Part shown: piece after piece, positions 1 through 5,253 of the stretch
Layout of the letters: every line of letters starts with the position of its first letter
How positions within the stretch are numbered: position 1 is the stretch's first letter
Notes under the pieces: generated by a model
What the model saw: only the letters and a program-made list of their open reading frames with translations
What the model was told of the DNA's origin: nothing
Database searches by the model: none
NCBI GenBank assembly: GCA_900549215.1
Contig: URNJ01000122.1
Span: forward strand, 1-5,253
DNA length: 5,253 nt
Source: an uncultured Collinsella sp.
GTDB lineage: Bacteria > Actinomycetota > Coriobacteriia > Coriobacteriales > Coriobacteriaceae
Direction of reading: 5' to 3'
Program-made: the position numbers and the translations under genes

Positions 1-764
<764 letters not shown>

Positions 765-765
765 T

Positions 766-795
766 AGTTACGGCGTTTTAGCAAACGCCGTAACT
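766..795. repeat. Perfect 13-bp inverted repeat (hairpin) abutting the rpoD stop codon
   Basis: The arms 766-778 (AGTTACGGCGTTT) and 783-795 are perfect reverse complements around a 4-nt loop (TAGC). The left arm begins inside the second of the two tandem TAG stops. No T tract follows (the next bases are GGTCGACG), so it is not a canonical intrinsic terminator. In RNA it would be a very stable stem at the 3' end of the sigma mRNA. It may protect against 3' exonucleases, help termination, or be a REP-like palindrome. The structure is directly visible; the role is inference. Confidence 0.75.
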
Positions 796-807
796 GGTCG
801 ACGCTGC

Positions 808-907
808 GCGGGCACCAGAGCGACAACTTGTCATTCAAAGAGGACGGCATGACCAGAAGGTCTATGCCGTCCTCTTTTCATGCCAATTTGTTCGCTCTGG
901 TGCCCGC
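808..907. repeat. Roughly 100-bp nested inverted-repeat element (outer arms enclosing a terminator)
   Basis: The outer arms 808-823 (GCGGGCACCAGAGCGA) and 892-907 are perfect 16-bp reverse complements. After a one-base bulge at 891, three further pairs form (824-826 with 888-890). Inside lies the 18-bp terminator hairpin at 837-878. The interior of the left arm also holds the small palindrome GACAACTTGTC (822-832). The pentamer CGCTG occurs at 802-806 and 909-913, one base outside each arm, which could be a target-site duplication or chance. There is no ORF inside. It could be a MITE-like miniature element, a structured transcript end, or a compound terminator. Only the inverted-repeat geometry is certain. 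Confidence 0.7.
837..878 (+). terminator. Intrinsic terminator downstream of rpoD
   Basis: The stem pairs 837-850 (AAAGAGGACGGCAT) with 864-877 without mismatch, continues with GACC (851-854) to GGTC (859-862), and leaves a single bulged T at 863. The loop is AGAA (855-858). The stem ends in TTTT (875-878). An A-run at the 5' foot faces the T-run, so it could also work in the reverse direction, although no convergent gene is visible nearby. It most probably ends rpoD transcription and insulates the tRNA gene downstream. Confidence 0.85.
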
Positions 908-1004
908 TCGCTGGCATTGTCAAAACATCGGCGTTTCCGTTGCCGGTGCCGGCAGTTAGGCCGTCCCCAAGGGATCATGGCGAGAAAATTTCTTAAAAAA
1001 GTTC

Positions 1005-1032
1005 TTGCCCTGAGCTGATTCGTCCGTATAAT
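1005..1032 (+). promoter_or_regulatory. Sigma-70 type promoter of the tRNA-Asn gene
   Basis: The -35 box TTGCCC (1005-1010) and a perfect -10 box TATAAT (1027-1032) are separated by 16 nt. The A/T-rich stretch at about 985-1000, just upstream, resembles an UP element, as is common for stable RNA promoters. Transcription should start near 1039-1040, giving a leader of about 23 nt before the mature tRNA at 1063 for RNase P to remove. The stretch 908-984 between the nested repeat and this promoter shows no gene and no other clear signal. Confidence 0.8.
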
Positions 1033-1062
1033 AAACTTCGTTGCTTGAGAGCACGCACCTAT

Positions 1063-1137
1063 TCCTCGGTAGCTCAATGGTAGAGCACGCGGCTGTTAAC
1101 CGCGCTGTTGTAGGTTCGAGTCCTACCCGGGGAGCCA
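1063..1137 (+). tRNA. tRNA-Asn (anticodon GUU)
   Basis: A full cloverleaf can be folded. The acceptor stem pairs 1063-1069 (TCCTCGG) with 1127-1133, with one T-G wobble. The D stem is GCTC/GAGC (1072-1075 with 1083-1086), and the D loop holds the conserved GG. The anticodon stem CGCGG/CCGCG (1088-1092 with 1100-1104) closes the loop CTGTTAA with anticodon GTT at 1095-1097. The variable loop is 5 nt. The T arm GTAGG-TTCGAGT-CCTAC occupies 1110-1126. The discriminator base is G (1134), as in other bacterial tRNA-Asn, and CCA is encoded (1135-1137). The gene stands alone between its own promoter and terminator. I see no second copy of the tRNA 3' end in the window, so there is no sign of an integrated element using it. 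Confidence 0.97.
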
Positions 1138-1143
1138 GGTTGT

Positions 1144-1174
1144 AAAACCCGTCGCTTATGCGGCGGGTTTTTTT
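1144..1174 (+). terminator. Intrinsic terminator of the tRNA-Asn transcript
   Basis: The arms 1144-1155 (AAAACCCGTCGC) and 1160-1171 pair over 12 bp with one T-G wobble. The loop is TTAT, and seven Ts run from 1168 to 1174. The hairpin begins 6 nt after the CCA end, a typical monocistronic tRNA arrangement. The following stretch, 1175-1270, shows no gene. Confidence 0.93.
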
Positions 1175-1270
1175 CATGCCGCGATCGCCTGTTGCGAACG
1201 TTACCGTATCAACATTTCGTGTCGAGGATGTAATCCCTTGGCCCACAACCGTAACATGGCGTGTTCGTTG

Positions 1271-1276
1271 TAGAAT
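1271..1276 (+). promoter_or_regulatory. Candidate -10 box for the asp23-fakA-recG operon (weak)
   Basis: TAGAAT at 1271-1276 matches the -10 consensus at five of six positions and lies 57 nt upstream of the first start codon. No convincing -35 box stands 16-18 nt upstream; TTGGCC at 1238 is too far away. The short inverted repeat ACAAC/GTTGT (1245-1249 with 1267-1271) overlaps the region and might be an operator, but it is short enough to be chance. A promoter is expected in 1175-1300 because the preceding unit ends at a strong terminator; the exact site is a guess. Confidence 0.4.
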
Positions 1277-1300
1277 ATTCCAATGATTGCTCCCACGACA

Positions 1301-1326
1301 TGGTGCCGCGAGCACCAGAAAAGGAG
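1301..1326 (+). promoter_or_regulatory. Leader hairpin followed by the Shine-Dalgarno that fixes the GTG start of the Asp23 gene
   Basis: TGGTGC (1301-1306) pairs perfectly with GCACCA (1312-1317) around a 5-nt loop. The purine-rich AAGGAG (1321-1326) follows and sits 6 nt before GTG 1333. The Shine-Dalgarno is strong and decides the start. In-frame alternatives at GTG 1261 and ATG 1300 lack such a site, and ATG 1300 lies at the foot of the hairpin. The stem leaves the Shine-Dalgarno free, so it may shape the mRNA 5' end rather than block translation; a regulatory role is speculative. Confidence 0.6.
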
Positions 1327-1332
1327 ATTCTT

Positions 1333-1689
1333 GTGTCTGAGACCATTAACGGCAGCCTGAGCGTCTCGAACGACGTAATTGCCGATATTGCCGGTTATGC
1401 CGCGATGACGTGCTACGGCGTCGTCGGTATGGCCGAGCAGCTCCAGGGCGCCGAGAGCGTGCGCCTGCTTGCCGGCCAGCGCCTCCGCAAGGGCGTGCTT
1501 GTCTCCGCCGACGAGAACGGCCTTACGGTCGATTTGCACGTCGTGCTCGAGAACGGCGTCAACATGAAGTCCGTCTGCCACAATCTTTCGAGCTCCGTTT
1601 CCTTCACCCTGCAGGAGATCGCCCAGATCGATCCCGCCAGCCTTAAGATCGGCATCCATATCGACGCGCTCAAGAGCCGTCTGAACTAG
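1333..1689 (+). CDS. Asp23/Gls24 family protein (YloU-like)
   Basis: The 118-residue product starts at a GTG preceded by AAGGAG at 6 nt. It matches the Asp23/Gls24 (DUF322) family over its whole length. The N-terminal strand GSLSVSNDVIADIAGYAA leads into CYGVVGMAEQ, corresponding to the conserved C-YG-VGM signature of B. subtilis YloU. LTVDLHVVLENGVNM and the helix before LKIGIHIDAL complete the fold. The length is close to YloU (about 120 residues). There is no signal peptide or membrane segment, so it is probably cytoplasmic. Family members are linked to envelope or alkaline stress, but the biochemical role of the YloU type is unknown. It is the first gene of an operon with fakA, 27 nt upstream of it, as yloU-yloV are in Bacillus, which suggests a function near fatty acid or membrane metabolism. 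The family call is firm; the function is open. Confidence 0.93.
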   Translation: MSETINGSLSVSNDVIADIAGYAAMTCYGVVGMAEQLQGAESVRLLAGQRLRKGVLVSADENGLTVDLHVVLENGVNMKSVCHNLSSSVSFTLQEIAQIDPASLKIGIHIDALKSRLN

Positions 1690-1700
1690 CATCCGAAAAC

Positions 1701-1704
1701 GGAG
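1701..1704 (+). promoter_or_regulatory. Shine-Dalgarno of fakA with long spacing
   Basis: GGAG (1701-1704) is the only Shine-Dalgarno-like sequence before ATG 1717. Its 12-nt spacing is longer than the usual 5-9 nt. No other in-frame ATG or GTG start fits the homology better, so translation may partly depend on coupling to the gene upstream, which stops at 1689. Confidence 0.5.
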
Positions 1705-1716
1705 ATTCAAACACCC

Positions 1717-3378
1717 ATGATTGCAAAGACCATTCGCACCTGTTTTCCGATCGCTGCGGCTGCCGTTTCTGACAAGGCCGAGGAGATCAACAAGCTTAAC
1801 GTCTTCCCCGTACCCGACGGCGACACCGGCACCAACATGTCGCTCACGCTCGCCTCGGTGACCAAGGAGCTCTCTGCGCTTCCCGCTGACGCCGACATGG
1901 AGGCCATCGCCGGTGCCATCACCCACGGATCCCTCATGGGCGCCCGCGGTAACTCCGGCGTCATCACCTCGCAGATTCTGCGTGGCTTGGCCGAGGGCCT
2001 TGTCTCTGCCGACGAGCCCATTACGTCCGCCAACATTGCCTTCGCCTTTCGTCGCGCCGTCAAGGTTGCCTTCCAGGCTGTCCGTAAGCCCATCGAGGGC
2101 ACGATCCTCACGGTGCTGCGCGATGTCTCGACCAAGGCTGATGAGTGCGAGAAGAAGAAGTTCTCGGCCGAGGACGTGCTCGACGCCATCGTCGTCGAGG
2201 CATATCAGTCCGTCGCCCGCACGCCCGACCTGCTGCCCGTTCTGAAGGAGAACGGCGTGGTTGACTCCGGCGCCTTCGGCTTTGCTATTTTCCTTGAGAA
2301 CTTTGTTGCCGCCGCGCTTGGCCGCAGCACCGTTGTCGAGGATTTCTCCGCTACGTTTGATTCCGCTGGCTCTGCCCGCGACGCGGCCCTTGGTCGCGTT
2401 GAGATCGAGGCCAACGACGATTGGGAGGGCTCGGAGTTCCGCTACTGCAACGAGTTCCTCTTTAAGGCCGACGCTCCCTTTGACGAGGATGAGTGCCTTA
2501 AGTTCCTGGGCTCCATGGGCGACTGTGAGCTGCTCGTTGGCGCCTATCCCGACTACAAGATCCACGTGCACTCCAACACTCCTAACCTGGTGCTCGAGCA
2601 CATGCTGCAGCTTGGTCAGATCTACGAGGTCTTTATCCACAACATGGAGATGGAGGCCCACGACCGTACCGCCAAGATTCACGAGGACCAGGAAAAGGCC
2701 GCCGAGCCCGCCAAGGCGCTGGGCTTTGTCGCCGTTGCCGCCGGTTCCGGCGAGGCCGACATCCTCAAGTCCCTCGGTGTCGACGTGATCGTGTCGGGTG
2801 GTCAGACCATGAACCCCTCGACTGCAGACCTGTTGGGCGCCGTTGACCAGGTCAACGCGACCTCGGTTATCATTCTGCCCAACAACGGCAACATCCGCAT
2901 GGCCGCTGAGGCTGCCGCTTCTGCCTGCACGGACAAGAAGGTCGCCGTCGTTCCCACCAAGACCGTTCCGCAGGCCTTCTCCGCGCTGTTCGCGGTCCTG
3001 CCCGATTCCGAGCTCGCTGATGCCGTCGCCGCTATGGTCGACGCCATCAGCGAGGTCCGCGATGGCGAGGTCACCCGTGCCGTGCGCGACTCCAGTGCCT
3101 CTGACGGCTCTCCGATTCACTCCGGTGACGTCATGGGTATCATCGCCGGCTCCATCGACGTAGTCGGCTCCGATGTGAAGCAGGTTACGCTCGATTGCAT
3201 CAACCGCATGCAGGAGGAAGAGGAGGGTGACGCGCTGACGATTCTGGCCGGCGAGGAGCTGTCCGATGAGGCCTTCCAGGAGATCGTCGACGCTATCGAG
3301 GAGGCTCAGCCCGATCTGGAGATCGACGCCCATCGTGGTGAGCAGCCACTCTATCCCGTGATCTTCTCGATCGAGTAG
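1717..3378 (+). CDS. fakA: Fatty acid kinase catalytic subunit FakA (DAK2/DhaL domain, YloV-like)
   Basis: This 553-residue protein is the ATP-binding subunit of the fatty acid kinase. With a FakB partner it phosphorylates a FakB-bound fatty acid to acyl phosphate for phospholipid synthesis (PlsX/PlsY route). The N-terminal DhaL-type domain has NVFPVPDGDTGTNM (residues 28-41), whose D34 and D36 are the expected Mg-ATP ligands, and MGARGNSGV (74-82). The middle domain has C244 in RYCNEF and H283/H285 in KIHVHSN, matching the Cys-His-His zinc site described for S. aureus FakA. The C-terminal domain has SGGQTMNPST (360-369), LPNNGN (387-392), VPTKTVPQAF and the closing GEQPLYPVIFSIE typical of the family. 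The length agrees with S. aureus FakA (about 548). The N-terminus before the DGD motif is several residues shorter than in YloV. No signal peptide is seen; a cytosolic enzyme is expected. No fakB lies in the window. It is co-directional with asp23 (27-nt gap) and recG (10-nt gap). Confidence 0.95.
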   Translation: MIAKTIRTCFPIAAAAVSDKAEEINKLNVFPVPDGDTGTNMSLTLASVTKELSALPADADMEAIAGAITHGSLMGARGNSGVITSQILRGLAEGLVSADEPITSANIAFAFRRAVKVAFQAVRKPIEGTILTVLRDVSTKADECEKKKFSAEDVLDAIVVEAYQSVARTPDLLPVLKENGVVDSGAFGFAIFLENFVAAALGRSTVVEDFSATFDSAGSARDAALGRVEIEANDDWEGSEFRYCNEFLFKADAPFDEDECLKFLGSMGDCELLVGAYPDYKIHVHSNTPNLVLEHMLQLGQIYEVFIHNMEMEAHDRTAKIHEDQEKAAEPAKALGFVAVAAGSGEADILKSLGVDVIVSGGQTMNPSTADLLGAVDQVNATSVIILPNNGNIRMAAEAAASACTDKKVAVVPTKTVPQAFSALFAVLPDSELADAVAAMVDAISEVRDGEVTRAVRDSSASDGSPIHSGDVMGIIAGSIDVVGSDVKQVTLDCINRMQEEEEGDALTILAGEELSDEAFQEIVDAIEEAQPDLEIDAHRGEQPLYPVIFSIE

Positions 3379-3388
3379 GCAACTGCCC

Positions 3389-5253
3389 ATGTCCGAGCTG
3401 TGCTCCGTGCCGCGCGTCTCGGAGCGCTTTGCCCAGAGCAATGCGCTCGACGAGGATATCGCGCGACTCAAATATGTTTCGGGTAAACGTGAGGAGGCCC
3501 TTCACCGTCTGGGAATTCGGACGGTGGGGGACCTCCTTCTCCATATCCCTCATCGATACCTCGACTTTACCCGTTCGTGGTCTATTGAGATGGCGCCCAT
3601 CGGTACCGTGTGCACCATCATCGCCACGGTCGACCGTATCGTCCAAAAGCAGCCGCGCCCGCGCATGCAGGTGACCGAGGTCTCACTTGTTGACGAGACG
3701 GGCGTGCTGCAGGTCGCCTTTTTCCGCCAGCCCTGGATTGCCCAGCAGCTTAAGCAGGGCGACCGCCTAGCCGTGATGGGCAAGGTCGAGTTTGCCTACG
3801 GTTTTAAGCAGATGGCCTCGCCGCACTTTGAAAAGCTCGAGGACGGGCGCGCCGCAGGCACCATCCTGCCGGTTCACTACGTAAGTGACGGCGTGAGCCA
3901 GGCGTGGATGCGCCGCATCGTAAGCGGCGCGCTCGAGGTCGTCGGCAATCCCTTTGATCCTATTCCGGCACGCTTACGCGTTAAGCGTCGCCTGATGAGC
4001 AATGCTCGTGCGCTTCGATCGATCCACTTTCCCTCGAGCATGGCTGAGCGCGACATCGCGCGCGCACGGCTTGCCTACGAGGAGTGCCTCTACTTGCAAC
4101 TCGCGCTGCGCTTGCGCAACGACGGCGGCCTGGTCGATGTGGTGCCTTATGCCCACACCGCGGGCGAGCATCTGGGCGCGCTTAAACAGGCCCTTCCGTT
4201 TTCGCTGAGCGACGAGCAGGAGGCCGCATTCCAAGACATCCTGCATGACATGTGCGATGGCGGGCGCGTGATGAACCGCCTGCTGCTGGGCGATGTCGGT
4301 ACCGGTAAGACGGCCGTTGCCGCCTGCGCGGGCGACTACGGCGAGGATGCGGTACAGCGTTATGACAACGGCGCGCTGGCGGTTGCGGCCGATAGCGGCA
4401 CCCAGGCCTGTGTCATGGCGCCCACGGGCGTGCTGGCGCGCCAATATGCCGATAAGACCGGCCCTCTGCTCTCGCAGGCTGGCATGTCCTGGGCGCTTCT
4501 GACGGGTGCCACGCCGGCGGCCGAGCGCGAGCGTATCCATGAGCAGCTGCAGTCCGGCGAGCTCGATGTCCTCTTTGGCACCCACGCGGTGCTTTCGGAC
4601 AATGTCACGTTCAAGCATCTGTCGCTTGTTGTCATCGACGAGCAGCACCGCTTTGGCGTTGGCCAGCGCAACGCCCTACGCGCGAAGGGCCCCGGTGCCG
4701 ATCTGCTCGTTATGACGGCAACGCCCATCCCGCGTACGCTGGCGCTTTCGGTCTACGGCGATCTGGACACGAGTATCATCCGCCATCGCCCAGTCCCTGG
4801 CGCTGGCGTGACGACACGCGTGCTCACCGAGTCGAGTCGTGACCTCGCCTATGGCGCCATTCGCGAGGCGCACGAGAAGGGGCAGCAGGCCTACGTGATT
4901 TGCCCGCTCGTGGAGCCGAGTGACTCGGCCGATGAGCTGGAAGACGTGCCCGGTATCGCCCGCGACGACGAGGGCCGCGTGACGGTCCCCGTGCCGCTGC
5001 ACGATACGGCGACCGAGCTCGATCGCCTGCGTCTGGCGTTGCCGGGTCTTGCCATCGAGCGCCTTCACGGCCGCATGCCAGCGGGGGAGAAGGATCGCGT
5101 GATCGACGCCTTCAAGCGTGGCGAGATTGACGTGCTCGTCTCGACTACGGTGGTCGAGGTGGGCGTCGACGTGCCTAATGCCACCGTCATGGTCATCGAG
5201 AACGGTGAGCGCTTTGGCTTGGCGGCCCTGCACCAGCTGCGCGGTCGCGTGGG
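3389..5253 (+). CDS. recG: ATP-dependent DNA helicase RecG, 3'-truncated by the window
   Basis: RecG is a superfamily 2 helicase that regresses stalled replication forks and processes Holliday junctions and R-loops. The frame is open from ATG 3389 to the last base (621 full residues); roughly 70-100 C-terminal residues should be missing. The wedge region has LHRLGIRTVGDLLLHIPHRY (residues 38-57), followed by an OB fold to about residue 150. Helicase motifs follow: SLSDEQ (272-277), Walker A GDVGTGKT (301-308), APTGVLARQ, DEQH box (417-420) in DEQHRFGVGQR, MTATPIPRTL (442-451), HGRM (560-563), STTVVEVGVDVPNA (585-598) and LHQLRGRVG at the edge. Two segments are absent from E. coli and B. subtilis RecG as I recall them: about residues 315-329 and 520-538. 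The usual GVGPK of the wedge reads YVSGK (29-33). Only a poor Shine-Dalgarno (GAGTAGG over the fakA stop) precedes the ATG 10 nt after fakA, so translational coupling is likely. Confidence 0.95.
   Translation, partial: MSELCSVPRVSERFAQSNALDEDIARLKYVSGKREEALHRLGIRTVGDLLLHIPHRYLDFTRSWSIEMAPIGTVCTIIATVDRIVQKQPRPRMQVTEVSLVDETGVLQVAFFRQPWIAQQLKQGDRLAVMGKVEFAYGFKQMASPHFEKLEDGRAAGTILPVHYVSDGVSQAWMRRIVSGALEVVGNPFDPIPARLRVKRRLMSNARALRSIHFPSSMAERDIARARLAYEECLYLQLALRLRNDGGLVDVVPYAHTAGEHLGALKQALPFSLSDEQEAAFQDILHDMCDGGRVMNRLLLGDVGTGKTAVAACAGDYGEDAVQRYDNGALAVAADSGTQACVMAPTGVLARQYADKTGPLLSQAGMSWALLTGATPAAERERIHEQLQSGELDVLFGTHAVLSDNVTFKHLSLVVIDEQHRFGVGQRNALRAKGPGADLLVMTATPIPRTLALSVYGDLDTSIIRHRPVPGAGVTTRVLTESSRDLAYGAIREAHEKGQQAYVICPLVEPSDSADELEDVPGIARDDEGRVTVPVPLHDTATELDRLRLALPGLAIERLHGRMPAGEKDRVIDAFKRGEIDVLVSTTVVEVGVDVPNATVMVIENGERFGLAALHQLRGRV

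Noticed and set aside
917..922. TTGTCA as a -35 box for a further promoter
   Set aside because: No -10-like hexamer stands 16-18 nt downstream; the region there is GC-rich (TTGCCG).
862..1077. A 71-codon minus-strand frame between the rpoD terminator and the tRNA
   Set aside because: It overlaps the terminator stem, the tRNA promoter and the tRNA 5' end, and has no ribosome site or recognisable sequence.
1063..1137. tRNA-Asn as an attachment site of an integrated element
   Set aside because: No repeat of the tRNA 3' end and no integrase or phage-like gene is present; the tRNA is followed at once by its own terminator and a housekeeping operon.
1181..1188. GCGATCGC octamer palindrome (HIP1-like)
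   Set aside because: It is a single copy in the window and easily expected by chance in GC-rich DNA; no cluster is seen.
956..1315. A 119-codon minus-strand frame containing RVGLEPTTARLTAACS
   Set aside because: This is the well-known false protein produced by translating the antisense of a tRNA gene. It crosses tRNA-Asn, its terminator and its promoter.
812..1319. GCACCAGA shared by the nested repeat arm (812-819) and the asp23 leader hairpin (1312-1319)
   Set aside because: It is only 8 nt and the surroundings differ; too short to claim a common element.
1201..3471. A 756-codon open reading frame on the minus strand opposite the Asp23 and fakA genes
   Set aside because: It mirrors two well-identified plus-strand genes. 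Biased codons in GC-rich DNA keep the antisense frame free of stops. The translation is a low-complexity G/D/V/L-rich string with no domain I recognise, and no promoter or ribosome site is seen at its start.
3974..5233. Minus-strand frames of 224 and 185 codons opposite recG
   Set aside because: They are shadows of recG, which has all its helicase motifs in order on the plus strand; their translations are unrecognisable and Arg/Ala-rich.

Overview
The window looks like ordinary chromosomal backbone of a moderately GC-rich bacterium, most likely an actinobacterium of the class Coriobacteriia (a Collinsella-like gut organism). This assignment is an inference. It rests on G/C-biased codon third positions, on a housekeeping sigma factor of the RpoD/SigA group, and on an Asp23 (YloU-like) - FakA - RecG gene order. 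That order is familiar from Bacillota such as Bacillus (yloU-yloV-...-recG), but here it sits in GC-rich DNA. No marker in the window fixes the genus.

Layout, all genes on the + strand. Positions 1-764 hold the 3' part of the primary sigma factor gene; its N-terminal region lies upstream of the window. Positions 765-1062 are non-coding. They carry a perfect 13-bp hairpin right after the sigma stop codon, then a strong intrinsic terminator (837-878). This terminator is nested inside a longer inverted repeat (808-907), so the whole makes a roughly 100-bp hairpin-within-hairpin element. A well-formed promoter (TTGCCC-16 nt-TATAAT) then drives a single tRNA-Asn(GUU) gene (1063-1137, CCA encoded), which ends at its own intrinsic terminator (1144-1174). 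Positions 1175-1332 hold a weak candidate promoter, a small leader hairpin and a clear Shine-Dalgarno sequence.

Positions 1333 to the window end are a compact operon: an Asp23/Gls24 (YloU-like) protein, the fatty acid kinase catalytic subunit FakA (27-nt gap), and the DNA helicase RecG (10-nt gap). RecG is open through the last base and lacks only its C-terminal end. FakA phosphorylates fatty acids held by FakB, feeding exogenous fatty acids into phospholipid synthesis; no fakB is present in the window. RecG remodels stalled replication forks. Their co-transcription is a conserved synteny without a known mechanistic link.

I see no mobile gene, CRISPR array, defence system or other clearly new system. 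The items most worth a second look are the nested inverted-repeat element behind the sigma gene and two family-atypical insertions in the RecG helicase core.
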